Assembly (NCBI RefSeq): GCF_040536835.1
Contig: NZ_CP159578.1
Location: 2,790,001-2,854,000 of the forward strand
Source of the DNA: Salinicola endophyticus
Lineage (GTDB): Bacteria > Pseudomonadota > Gammaproteobacteria > Pseudomonadales > Halomonadaceae
Direction: 5' to 3'
DNA length: 64,000 bases
The position numbers were made by a program, and so were the translations under genes. The notes beneath the pieces were generated by a model. That model saw nothing but the letters and a program-made list of their open reading frames with translations, searched no databases and was not told the DNA's origin. Positions 53,771-62,378 of this stretch are shown here, one piece after another. Position 1 is the stretch's first letter, and the number at the start of each line of letters is the position of its first letter.

Positions 53771-53965
53771 ATGGACATGTTCACGCTGAAGCAGACGCAA
53801 GCTCACTGGATCGCTTGCTGCCGCGCCTGCGGCCACGAACAGGCGCTACCGGAAACCAGCGCGGCCCAGATGCCCGTCGAGGGCGTCGCCATCCAGTGCG
53901 AACGCTGCCCCAGCCAGGAACCCTGCGTCTATCCCGACCAGACCGCCGCCGCGCCGATCAACTGA
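53771..53965 (+). CDS. Small Cys-rich (zinc-ribbon-like) protein
   Basis: The 64-residue protein has two CxxC knuckles: ACCRACGHE (about residues 16-24) and QCERCPSQEPC (about residues 43-53). This is the arrangement of a treble-clef or zinc-ribbon fold, and the chain is otherwise polar. The ATG at 53771 follows a strong GAGGAG; the earlier in-frame ATG (53756) overlaps that site. I do not recognise a named family. It stands alone, and a shared hairpin separates it from the convergent MFS gene. Confidence 0.65.
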   Translation: MDMFTLKQTQAHWIACCRACGHEQALPETSAAQMPVEGVAIQCERCPSQEPCVYPDQTAAAPIN

Positions 53966-53987
53966 CGCGTCGCCGCAAGTTCATCCG

Positions 53988-54019
53988 AGACGCCCCCGTG
54001 CCAGCGCACGTGGGCGTCT
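53988..54019. terminator. Bidirectional hairpin between convergent genes
   Basis: Stem of 8 plus 5 bp (AGACGCCC...GGGCGTCT outside, CGTGC / GCACG inside, one mismatch) with a 4-nt loop, between the stops of the Cys-rich gene and the MFS gene. It lacks a clear T-run. Confidence 0.65.
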
Positions 54020-54024
54020 GCCGT

Positions 54025-55221
54025 TCAGGCTTCATTCGAGGCGCGGCGCGGCTCCTGCCAGCGCGCCAAGGCATAGATCAGCAGCCCCCCCAGCGCCATG
54101 ATCGCGCCGACGATACCGGTGGAGGTCCAGCCGTAGCCCGCGGTGATCGCCAGGCCGCCGAGCCAGGGACCGAGCGCATTGGCCACATTGAAGGCAGCAT
54201 GATTGGAGGCCGCGGCCAGGGTCTGTGCGTCCTTGGCCACGTCCATCAGCCGGATCTGCAGCGGCGGCGACAGCGCCACCATCCCGCCGACCGCCAACAC
54301 CGACAGCCACACCGTCCATACCGAATGGGCCGCCAACGGGAACAGCAGCAGGATGATCGCGCTGAACCCCAGTATCCAACCCACCGAGCGGAACTGCAGG
54401 CGGTCGAACAGCCAACCGCCGGCCATGTTGCCGAGGATCGCCCCCACACCGAACGCGGCCAGAATCACCGGCACCCAGTGATCTTCCAGGCCGGTGACCT
54501 GGATCAACGTCGGCGCCAGATAGCTGAACACGCAGAACATGCCGGCAAAGCCGATCGCGCCGATGCCCAGCGTCAACCAGACCTGGCGGCGACGCAGTGC
54601 GGTCAGCTCGCGCAGCGGGCTATTGCGCACCTCATCGCGATTGAACGGTAGATAGATGAAGACCAGCACCACGGTGACGAGCCCGATCGCCCCCACCAGG
54701 CCAAAGGCGTAGCGCCAGCTCAGCAACTGCCCCAGCCAGGTCGCCAGCGGGTTGCCGATCAGCATCGCGGTGGTGATACCGAGCATCACCCGGCTGACCG
54801 CCTTGGCACGCTTGTGCGGCGGCACCATCGACGCCGCCACCAGCGCGGCGACCCCGAAGTAAGCCCCGTGGGGCAACCCCGAGATGAAGCGGAACAGCAT
54901 CAGTGAGGCGTAGCCGGGTGCCAGCGCGCTGGCGAAGTTGCCGATGGCGAAGAACGCCATCAACAGCAGCAGCAGATGGCGTCGATAGAGATAAGCGCCG
55001 AAGACCGCGATCAATGGCGCGCCGACCACCACGCCCAGCGCATAGGCACTGATCAGATGGCCGACCTGGGTCTCGCCGACGCCGAGCGCCTGGGCGACAT
55101 TCGGCATCAGCCCCATGATGGCGAATTCACCGGTACCGATCGCGAAACCGCCGACAGCGAGCGCCAGCTCGATGAGTATCGCGACGCGGGCGTCGGGACG
55201 GACGTCCGTAGCTGCGTTCAT
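54025..55221 (-). CDS. MFS transporter, DHA1 family (AraJ/SotB-like)
   Basis: The 398-residue permease has 12 predicted helices. The start is FAIGTGEFAIMGLMPNVAQALGVGETQVGHLISAYALGVVVGAPLIAVFGAYLYRRHLLLLLMAFFAIGNFASALAP, followed by FRFISGLPHGAYFGVAALVAASMV. The motif A region is GAYLYRR rather than GxLaDrxGrr. These features place it with AraJ/YdhP/SotB sugar or drug exporters. Substrate unknown. A palindromic CTTTCGTC-like leader precedes it, but no regulator gene is adjacent. Confidence 0.88.
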   Translation of the reverse strand: MNAATDVRPDARVAILIELALAVGGFAIGTGEFAIMGLMPNVAQALGVGETQVGHLISAYALGVVVGAPLIAVFGAYLYRRHLLLLLMAFFAIGNFASALAPGYASLMLFRFISGLPHGAYFGVAALVAASMVPPHKRAKAVSRVMLGITTAMLIGNPLATWLGQLLSWRYAFGLVGAIGLVTVVLVFIYLPFNRDEVRNSPLRELTALRRRQVWLTLGIGAIGFAGMFCVFSYLAPTLIQVTGLEDHWVPVILAAFGVGAILGNMAGGWLFDRLQFRSVGWILGFSAIILLLFPLAAHSVWTVWLSVLAVGGMVALSPPLQIRLMDVAKDAQTLAAASNHAAFNVANALGPWLGGLAITAGYGWTSTGIVGAIMALGGLLIYALARWQEPRRASNEA

Positions 55222-55444
55222 AGCGCCCTCTTCATACTTTCGTCTAATAACGGAGATCGCGTCATTATTCCTGCTCGTCGCTGCCTTGGGAACCGCTGAT
55301 GCCCGTCAATTTCCTACCCCCGAGAGATTTGCGCCAGCTCGGGCAACACCGGACAGGCCGCGAGGAACTTTTTCCGCAACCCGGACTCATAAGAGACATG
55401 AGATTCCTGCGATGGGGTCTCTAGCTTACTGTTAGCGATCGTTG
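55222..55444 (+). other. Candidate small RNA region upstream of an orphan terminator
   Basis: No open frame is supported on the plus strand, yet a textbook terminator follows at 55445-55476. Directly before it AGAGAC (about 55391) and GTCTCT (about 55416) can form a stem. A short untranslated RNA is the simplest explanation. No promoter could be fixed. Confidence 0.4.
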
Positions 55445-55476
55445 GTCGCCGCGCTCACTGCGCGGCGACTTTTTTT
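55445..55476 (+). terminator. Strong intrinsic terminator without an upstream gene
   Basis: Perfect 10-bp stem GTCGCCGCGC / GCGCGGCGAC with loop TCACT, followed by seven T. A second small hairpin (GTGGTC / GACCAC around a T-run) follows at 55477-55498. Confidence 0.9.
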
Positions 55477-55717
55477 GTGGTCGCTTTTTTGTGACCACTT
55501 TCCCTGGCGCCCCTCCTTCGGGCCGTCGGCGGAACCGAGGTCAAAAGCCGCTCCCGGCGTTTTTTGTGTCTTCGACACGCGCTTCCGCACCTTCGACCTC
55601 TCTGCCGCCACCCGCCCTGGCGGGCCGGTGGCGTGGCGCTGGGGCAGGCCGCGGCGAACGTGATAGACTGCGGCTCTGGTCGCAGGTCTTGGTCATTCCG
55701 CCGCCGGGAGCGTCCTC

Positions 55718-56089
55718 GTGCAGCTTTTCTTTATCGTCTTCGCCGTCTGTCTACTCGTGAGCCTGGGCACCGTGGCCGCGCTGATGCTCTCGCGCACGCC
55801 GCGCTATCGTACCGGCGCCGAGGACCTGATCGCCCTGTTCGATGCCGTGCTCGACAACCGCGCCGATCAGGCCCGCTGGGACAGCGTCATCGGCTACCCC
55901 ATCCGCCACGACGCCTATCTGGAGAGCCTGCGCCGCCGCTGCCAGCATCTGATGGAAGCCCACGGCCGCCCCTGGCAGGTGGCTCAGGGTGGATCGCTGT
56001 TCTCGCGTCAGGGACGCGAAGAGCTGGTCTCGCTGCGCGCCCATCTCACCGCCCACCAGGCCCTGAACCAGGGCGAGTACTCGGCGTGA
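55718..56089 (+). CDS. Small membrane-anchored protein of unknown function
   Basis: The 123-residue protein has one N-terminal transmembrane helix (QLFFIVFAVCLLVSLGTVAALML). A soluble domain follows (EDLIALFDAVLDNRADQARWDSVIGYPIRHDAYLESLRRRCQHLMEAHGR) that should lie in the cytoplasm, since basic residues follow the helix. The start is GTG at 55718 with GGGAG seven bases upstream. It is 16 bp before the AraC gene and likely co-transcribed. I do not recognise its family. Confidence 0.7.
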   Translation: MQLFFIVFAVCLLVSLGTVAALMLSRTPRYRTGAEDLIALFDAVLDNRADQARWDSVIGYPIRHDAYLESLRRRCQHLMEAHGRPWQVAQGGSLFSRQGREELVSLRAHLTAHQALNQGEYSA

Positions 56090-56105
56090 GCCGGCGGAGC
56101 GCAAC

Positions 56106-56870
56106 ATGACCGATACCATCCGCCTGACACCGCTGGACAACGCCATCCAGCATCACCACCACGACTACCACCAGATCGTGATCGGGCTCTCCGGCTACGC
56201 CGAGTTCGAGGTCGGCGGCCACGGCGGCTTGGTCGCCCCGCTATCGGGCTGCCTGGTCCCAGCCAACGTCGAGCACTACTACGAGGGCATCGGCGACAAC
56301 CGTCAGTTGATCATCGACCTGCCGGACGACGCCGCCTCTCTCACCGGCAGTCAGCGTGAGCTGCGCCGACTGTTCGACCGACCCGGCTACTTCAGTCTCG
56401 ACGAGTCGCTGCAGCACTTCATCCAGTTTCTGCTGCACGAGATGGCTAGCCCCCAGCACGCCCCGGGCGAGCTGCTGATCACCACCCTGCTGAGCTCGCT
56501 CGATGCGCGTCGTGATCCGGCCGAGACAGTCTCTTCGCGCCTGGCACGCACCCTCGACGTGGCGCGTCTGGAGCGTTTCGTGCACGCCCACCTCGACCGC
56601 CGCATCAGTGTCGCCGACCTGGCCCGGGTGGCCTGCCTCAGCGAGGCCCACTTCAGCGAGCGCTTCCGCCAGCAGACCGGCCTCTCGCCCTACCAGTTCG
56701 TCATGCGCCAGCGCCTGGAAGCAGCGCGCCACCTGGTCACCACCTCGGACACGCCACTGTCGGAGATTGCCGAGCGTACCGGCTTTGCCAGCCAGAGTGG
56801 CTTGAGCCATGCCTTCCGCCGCCACTTCGGCTATCCGCCGATCACGCTGCGACGTCAGACTTTGGTCTAA
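56106..56870 (+). CDS. AraC-family regulator, candidate activator of putAP (PruR-like)
   Basis: The 254-residue regulator has an N-terminal cupin sensor (HHHHDYHQIVIGLSGYAEFEVGG, VPANVEHYYEG) and a C-terminal double HTH (DRRISVADLARVACLSEAHFSERFRQQTGLSPYQFVMRQRLEAARHLV, LSEIAERTGFASQSGLSHAFRRHFGYPP). In Pseudomonas an AraC protein of this type, PruR, activates proline catabolism genes. Because this PutA lacks its own DNA-binding domain and this gene lies 200 bp upstream of putA, it is the obvious candidate; that assignment is from context. Confidence 0.82.
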   Translation: MTDTIRLTPLDNAIQHHHHDYHQIVIGLSGYAEFEVGGHGGLVAPLSGCLVPANVEHYYEGIGDNRQLIIDLPDDAASLTGSQRELRRLFDRPGYFSLDESLQHFIQFLLHEMASPQHAPGELLITTLLSSLDARRDPAETVSSRLARTLDVARLERFVHAHLDRRISVADLARVACLSEAHFSERFRQQTGLSPYQFVMRQRLEAARHLVTTSDTPLSEIAERTGFASQSGLSHAFRRHFGYPPITLRRQTLV

Positions 56871-57070
56871 AGACGGCGACCACGGCGCAGCTGACGGTCT
56901 CCTCGAGAGTCCGCCACCCCGGATTTTTGACAAATCTCTCCGCGGAATTGGCAAGTCGCCGCGCTCTGTTTCACGCTAGAGTCACCCACCATCCTTCCCT
57001 CCGTGCCGGAGACGCTCGTCTGGTGACAGGCGATCACACGTCCCGCCGATGTCCATTCAGGGGTTGAACA

Positions 57071-60000
57071 ATGTTAAAAGCCGATCAGATGTTGAAGCCC
57101 GAAACGTGGCAGACCTCGCTCGATGAGCTGTTCGCGCGGATCAGCGAACACTATATCGTCGCCGAGGAGACCTACGTCGCGGAACTGGTCACCCTGCTGG
57201 GGGCCGACGAGGCCGAGTTCAAACGCATCGGCGACAAGACCGCCGCGCTGGTGCACGACGTGCGCGAGATGGATACAGCGGTCGACTCGATCGACGAGCT
57301 GCTGCAGCAGTACAGCCTCGACACCCAGGAGGGCGTGCTGCTGATGTGTCTGGCCGAGGCACTGCTGCGCGTGCCCGACAAGGCCACTGCGGATGCACTG
57401 ATCGAAGACAAGCTGGGGGTGGCGGACTGGAAGCGCTATGTCGGCCAGAGCGAGTCGTGGTTCGTCAACGCCTCCACCTGGGGCCTGCTGATGACCGGCA
57501 ACGTGATCCAGCTCGACAAGCCCCGCGACGGCAAGCCGGCCAACTTCATCAATCGCATGGTCAACCGCATGGGCGAGCCGGTGATCCGCAGCGCCATGTA
57601 CCAGGCGATGAAGATCATGGGCCAGCAGTTCGTCCTGGGGCGCACCATCGATGAAGCCTTGAAGCGCTCCAAGCCGCTGTTCAACAAGGGCTACACCTAC
57701 TCCTACGACATGCTCGGCGAAGCCGCGCGTACGCGTGACGACGCCCGGCGCTACTTCGACGACTACGCCGCAGCGATCCGTCAGGTGGGCGAAACCAGCC
57801 GCCGGCTGGATGCCAAGACGCCGGCGCCTTCGGTCTCGATCAAGCTCTCGGCGCTGCATCCGCGCTATGAGTTCGGCCGCCGCACCCAGGTGCTCGAGGA
57901 GCTGGTGGGCACGGTCAAGCAGCTGGTCGAAATGGCCCGCGAGCGACAGGTGGCACTGACCATCGACGCCGAGGAGGTCGACCGTCTGGAGCTCTCGCTG
58001 GAGGTCTTCCGCGCGGTCTTCGAAAGCGACGCCTGCCGTGGCTGGGGCCACTTCGGCCTGGTCGTGCAGGCCTACTCCAAGCGCTGCCTCACGGTGCTCC
58101 ACTACGTCAATCGGCTGGCCGATCAGCAGGGCGACGAGATCCCGCTACGGCTGGTCAAGGGCGCCTACTGGGACACCGAGATCAAGGAGTCGCAGAAGCT
58201 CGGCGTGGCCGGCTATCCGGTCTATACGCGCAAGGCCTGCACCGACGTGGCCTACCTTGCCTGCGCCAAGTTCCTGCTCTCCGAGAACACCCGTGGGCGG
58301 ATCTTCCCGCAGTTCGCGACGCATAACGCCCACACCATCACGCATATCCTGGAACTGGCCAACGACGCCGATCGCGCGTTCGAGTTCCAGCGTCTGCATG
58401 GCATGGGCGAGGCGCTCTACGAGGCGGCGCTCAAGCGCGCCCCGCAGGGTACCTACTGCCGCATCTACGCCCCGGTCGGCGCGCACAAGGATCTGCTGCC
58501 GTATCTGGTACGCCGGCTGCTGGAGAACGGTGCCAACTCCTCGTTCGTGCATCAGCTGGTCGACCCGCGCGTGCCGGTGGAGTCGCTCTGCGTCCACCCG
58601 GTCGCCACCCTGGCCTATTACGACACCTATGCCAATCCGCGCATCGCGCTGCCCCAAGACATCTATGGCCCGGCCCGCAAGAACTCCAAAGGCGTCAATT
58701 TGAACATCAATAGTGAATACCAGCCGCTGATCGCGCGCATGCAAGATTTCATGGAGCGCGACTACCACGCCAAACCGCTGCTCGGGGTCGAGGTCAGCGA
58801 TGACGAGTCCCAGCGCCAGCGCGTCACCAGCCCCTTCGACCGGCGCCAGGCGGTGGGCAGCGTGCAGTGGGCGACCCGTGCCCAGGCCGAGCAGGCAGTG
58901 GAGATCGCCTGGCAGGCCTTCCCGCGCTGGAGCGAGACCCCGGTCGAGGAGCGGGCAGCGATCCTCGAGCGTCACGCCGACCTGATGGAGACGCACCTGG
59001 CAGAGCTTATGACGCTGTGCTCGCGCGAAGGCGGCAAACTGCTCACCGACGGCGTCGACGAGATTCGCGAGGCGGTCGACTTCTGCCGCTACTATGCCGC
59101 CCGCGCCCGCGAGCTGTTTGCCGAACCCACCAGCCTGCCCGGGCCGACCGGCGAGTCCAACGAGCTGATGCTCGGCGGCAAGGGTGTATTCGCGGCGATC
59201 AGCCCGTGGAACTTCCCGGTGGCGATCTTCACCGGGCAGCTGGTGGCGGCCGCGGTCGCCGGCAACACCGTGGTGGCCAAGCCGGCGGAGCAGACTTCGC
59301 TGGTCGCCAACCGCGTGATCGAGCTGCTTTACGAGGCCGGCATGCCGCGTGACGTGGTTCAGCTGTTGCCGGGCGATGGCCCCACCGTGGGCAGCGTACT
59401 GAGCAGCGATGCGCGGATCACTGGCGTGGTCTTCACCGGCTCCACCGGCACCGCACAGATCATCAACCGCGCTCTGGCGGCGCGCGAGAACGCGCCTTTG
59501 CCCACGCTGATCGCCGAGACCGGCGGCATGAACGCGATGATCGTCGACTCCACCGCACTGCCCGAGCAGGTGGTAGCGGACGTCGTCCACTCCGCCTTCC
59601 AGAGCGCCGGCCAGCGCTGCTCGGCCCTGCGCGTCCTCTATCTGCAGGATGATATCGCCGATCGCGTGATCGAGATCCTGCGCGGGGCGATGGCGGAGCT
59701 GCGTATCGGCGACCCGCGCGATCTGGGCACCGACGTCGGCCCGGTGATCGACGAAGAGGCCCGCGAGGGGCTGCTCGCGCATGTCGAGAAGATGAAGGCC
59801 GAAGGTCGCCTGCTGGCCGAGGCCAAGCTCGATCCGACCCACACCGACCATGGCACCTTCGTCGCCCCGATGGCGTTCGCCATCGACGGCATCGCGTCGA
59901 TGGAGAGCGAGCAGTTCGGCCCGCTGCTGCATATCGCCCGCTACCCTGCCGACAAGCTCGACGCGGTCATCGACGCCATCAACGCCAAGGGCTTCGGTCT

Positions 60001-60262
60001 GACCTTCGGTGTCCACAGCCGTAACGAGAGCTTCACCGACTATGTCGCCAGTCGCATTCGCGTCGGCAACGTCTACGTCAACCGTGACATCATCGGTGCG
60101 GTGGTCGGGGTGCAGCCGTTCGGCGGTCAGGGCTTCTCCGGTACCGGCCCCAAGGCCGGCGGCCCGCACTACCTGCTGCGCTTCGCCACCGAGAAGACAC
60201 GCACCATCAATACCGCGGCGCTGGGCGGCAACGCCTCGCTGCTGGCCATGGGCGACGACTGA
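57071..60262 (+). CDS. putA: Bifunctional proline dehydrogenase / L-glutamate gamma-semialdehyde dehydrogenase
   Basis: The 1063-residue short PutA lacks the ribbon-helix-helix domain of the 1320-residue E. coli protein. The proline dehydrogenase barrel has VSIKLSALHPRYEF, VVQAYSKRCLTVLHYVNRLAD, LVKGAYWDTEIKESQKLG and FATHNAHT. The aldehyde dehydrogenase half has ISPWNFPVAIFTGQLVAAAVAGNTVVAKPAEQT, the Glu in LIAETGGMNAMIVDS and the nucleophile Cys in QSAGQRCSALR, ending in QPFGGQGFSGTGPKAGGPHYL. It oxidises proline to glutamate, feeding quinone and NADH, at the inner membrane. GGGG-type site before ATG 57071. Confidence 0.97.
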   Translation: MLKADQMLKPETWQTSLDELFARISEHYIVAEETYVAELVTLLGADEAEFKRIGDKTAALVHDVREMDTAVDSIDELLQQYSLDTQEGVLLMCLAEALLRVPDKATADALIEDKLGVADWKRYVGQSESWFVNASTWGLLMTGNVIQLDKPRDGKPANFINRMVNRMGEPVIRSAMYQAMKIMGQQFVLGRTIDEALKRSKPLFNKGYTYSYDMLGEAARTRDDARRYFDDYAAAIRQVGETSRRLDAKTPAPSVSIKLSALHPRYEFGRRTQVLEELVGTVKQLVEMARERQVALTIDAEEVDRLELSLEVFRAVFESDACRGWGHFGLVVQAYSKRCLTVLHYVNRLADQQGDEIPLRLVKGAYWDTEIKESQKLGVAGYPVYTRKACTDVAYLACAKFLLSENTRGRIFPQFATHNAHTITHILELANDADRAFEFQRLHGMGEALYEAALKRAPQGTYCRIYAPVGAHKDLLPYLVRRLLENGANSSFVHQLVDPRVPVESLCVHPVATLAYYDTYANPRIALPQDIYGPARKNSKGVNLNINSEYQPLIARMQDFMERDYHAKPLLGVEVSDDESQRQRVTSPFDRRQAVGSVQWATRAQAEQAVEIAWQAFPRWSETPVEERAAILERHADLMETHLAELMTLCSREGGKLLTDGVDEIREAVDFCRYYAARARELFAEPTSLPGPTGESNELMLGGKGVFAAISPWNFPVAIFTGQLVAAAVAGNTVVAKPAEQTSLVANRVIELLYEAGMPRDVVQLLPGDGPTVGSVLSSDARITGVVFTGSTGTAQIINRALAARENAPLPTLIAETGGMNAMIVDSTALPEQVVADVVHSAFQSAGQRCSALRVLYLQDDIADRVIEILRGAMAELRIGDPRDLGTDVGPVIDEEAREGLLAHVEKMKAEGRLLAEAKLDPTHTDHGTFVAPMAFAIDGIASMESEQFGPLLHIARYPADKLDAVIDAINAKGFGLTFGVHSRNESFTDYVASRIRVGNVYVNRDIIGAVVGVQPFGGQGFSGTGPKAGGPHYLLRFATEKTRTINTAALGGNASLLAMGDD

Positions 60263-60479
60263 ACCCGGCGCCCCGGGTGATCACCCGAGAAGGAAATCGC
60301 TCATGCTCGACCGCACTCGGCCATCCCCGACAACAACAGCAACCGATATACTCCCCCCGCGACGCGCGCGGGTGGGAGGCGTGCTCACCCGAGGACGTCG
60401 CTGCGCACCTGCTGACGCGACGGCGACCCGAGTGACGATCGCTGAGCTGCCGGAGCCGCGCTCCGGCCTAGCGCCCGTC

Positions 60480-60520
60480 GATCGAGGAGGCCGAAGCAAG
60501 TCGCGTCGGCGTCCTCGATC
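60480..60520 (+). promoter_or_regulatory. Long hairpin in the putA-putP gap
   Basis: GATCGAGGA, one G.G mismatch, GCCGA, an 11-nt loop, then TCGGC and TCCTCGATC: a 14-bp stem in the 306-bp gap. No T-run follows. The gap otherwise holds an unconvincing 84-codon frame (60303-60557). Confidence 0.65.
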
Positions 60521-60568
60521 GGCCTCTACCCCCTCCAGCCTAATAACTACGTAACAGGAGACGCTTCT

Positions 60569-62059
60569 ATGGCTATCGGTGTCTGGATCAGCCTGTGTGC
60601 CTACTTCGTGCTCATGATCGCCATTGGCCTCTACGCCATGCGCACGTCCACTGCCACTTCCGAAGACTACATGCTCGGGGGACGTACCCTGAGCCCGCAG
60701 GTCGCCGCGCTCTCGGCCGGCGCCTCGGACATGAGCGGCTGGCTGCTGCTGGGCCTGCCCGGAGCGATGTTCGTCTCCGGCCTCGCCTCCGCCTGGATCG
60801 GTATCGGCCTGTTCGTCGGCGCCTTCTTCAACTGGCTGCTGGTGGCGCCCAGGCTGCGCGAGCAGACCGTGCACTACGGCAACGCCATCACCATTCCGGC
60901 GTTTCTGGCCAACCGCTTCCCGACCCGCGCGCTGTCGCTGCGCACGGTCTCGGCCATCGTCATCGTGGTGTTCTTCTCGGTCTACACCGCCTCGGGCCTG
61001 GTGGCCGGCGGCAAGCTGTTCGAGAGCGCCTTCTCCGGCGTCATCGACATCGGCGGTCTGAGCGACTACGCCACCGGCGTGATCCTCACCCTCGGGGTAG
61101 TGCTGGTCTATACCGTGGTCGGGGGCTTCCTGGCGGTGAGCATGACCGACTTTGTCCAGGGCTGCATCATGATGCTGGCACTGGTGATCATGCCCGCGGT
61201 GGTGCTCTTCGGCGAGGGTGGCGGCGGCTTCAGCCAGGCTCAGCAGACGCTCAACCAGGTCGATCCCACCCTGCTCTCGTGGACCGACGGCCTGACCATC
61301 GTCGGCTGGCTCTCCGCGGTCACCTGGGGCCTGGGCTACTTCGGCCAGCCGCACATCATCGTGCGCTTCATGGCGATCCGCTCGGTCAAGGACGTGCCCG
61401 CGGCGCGTAACATCGGCATGAGCTGGATGTTTATCTCGCTGGTCGGCGCGATCTCGGTCGGTATCTTCGGCCGCGCCTACGCGATCCGCAACGGCCTCGA
61501 CGTGCAGGACCCGGAGACGATCTTCATCATCCTCTCCAACCTGCTGTTCCATCCGCTGATCACCGGCTTCCTCTACGCGGCGCTGCTGGCGGCGATCATG
61601 AGCACCATCTCCAGCCAGCTGCTGGTCGCCTCCTCGTCGCTCACCGAGGACTTCTACCGGCTGTTCCTGCGCAAGGAGGCGAGCGAGAAGGAGACCGTCA
61701 CCATCGGCCGCCTGAGCGTGGTCGCGGTGGGCGTAGTGGCAGCGATCATCGCCTCCAACCCCGACTCCCAGGTGCTGGGGCTGGTCAGCAACGCCTGGGC
61801 TGGCTTCGGCGCCGCCTTCGGCCCGCTGATCCTGTTGTCGCTGATGTGGTCGCGGACCAACGGCGCCGGCGCCATCGCCGGCATGGTGGTGGGCGCGGTG
61901 ACGGTGATCGTGTGGATCGCGCTGGGCTTCAGCAGCTCGTTCCTGGGCGGCCCCGGCGTCTACGAGATCATCCCCGGCTTCATCGCCTCCTTCCTCGCCA
62001 TCGTGCTGGTGAGCCGCATGACCAGCGACGCTGGCGAGTACCGTCAGATCACGCGCTGA
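60569..62059 (+). CDS. putP: Sodium/proline symporter PutP
   Basis: The 496-residue SSS-family protein has 13 helices and PutP signatures: YMLGGRTLSPQVAALSAGASDMSGWLLLGLPGAMFVSGLASAWIGIGL, NAITIPAFLANRFP, YTASGLVAGGKLFESAF, WLSAVTWGLGYFGQPHIIVRFMAIRS and AAIMSTISSQLLVASSSLTEDFYRLFLRKEAS (sodium site). It imports proline for use by PutA and, in halophiles, also for osmoprotection. AGGAG precedes the ATG. It shares direction with putA, with a hairpin between, and ends at a good terminator. Confidence 0.96.
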   Translation: MAIGVWISLCAYFVLMIAIGLYAMRTSTATSEDYMLGGRTLSPQVAALSAGASDMSGWLLLGLPGAMFVSGLASAWIGIGLFVGAFFNWLLVAPRLREQTVHYGNAITIPAFLANRFPTRALSLRTVSAIVIVVFFSVYTASGLVAGGKLFESAFSGVIDIGGLSDYATGVILTLGVVLVYTVVGGFLAVSMTDFVQGCIMMLALVIMPAVVLFGEGGGGFSQAQQTLNQVDPTLLSWTDGLTIVGWLSAVTWGLGYFGQPHIIVRFMAIRSVKDVPAARNIGMSWMFISLVGAISVGIFGRAYAIRNGLDVQDPETIFIILSNLLFHPLITGFLYAALLAAIMSTISSQLLVASSSLTEDFYRLFLRKEASEKETVTIGRLSVVAVGVVAAIIASNPDSQVLGLVSNAWAGFGAAFGPLILLSLMWSRTNGAGAIAGMVVGAVTVIVWIALGFSSSFLGGPGVYEIIPGFIASFLAIVLVSRMTSDAGEYRQITR

Positions 62060-62083
62060 GCGCTGCTCGACCACCAAGATCAA

Positions 62084-62105
62084 GGGCTCCTGCGGGAGCC
62101 CTTTT
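62084..62105 (+). terminator. Intrinsic terminator of putP
   Basis: GGGCTCC / GGAGCCC stem with loop TGCG, followed by TTTTG, 25 bp after the putP stop. Confidence 0.88.
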
Positions 62106-62378
62106 GCGTGGAGGCATCTGGCGGCTCGTCGCGCAACTGACACCCCGGGGTCCGGTGCACCACCGACGCTGGCGCACCGGACTCACAGCGACTACGTTGA
62201 AGGCGCGTCTGCGGGCACCGGATGCGTGCGGGCGGCACCGTACCGATCAGCTAGAAAACACTGTTTCAAAATTTTACTGGACTTATAGAACAGCGTTTCC
62301 TATCATTCCCATCGTTGTCTCATAGAATGTGAAGGCCGGTAATACGGCTGCATGATGTAAAGAAAGGAGTCCTTGATC

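Noticed and set aside
58145..60169. Open frame of 674 codons opposite putA, and similar frames opposite nagF and sdhA
   Set aside because: Antisense shadows of strongly conserved enzymes; no ribosome sites or recognisable domains.
60303..60557. Possible 84-residue protein between putA and putP, with an AAGGAAA ribosome-like site
   Set aside because: Composition is Arg/Pro/Thr-rich and includes both arms of the hairpin at 60480-60520; no motif supports it. Left as untranslated spacer, though ribosome profiling could overturn this.
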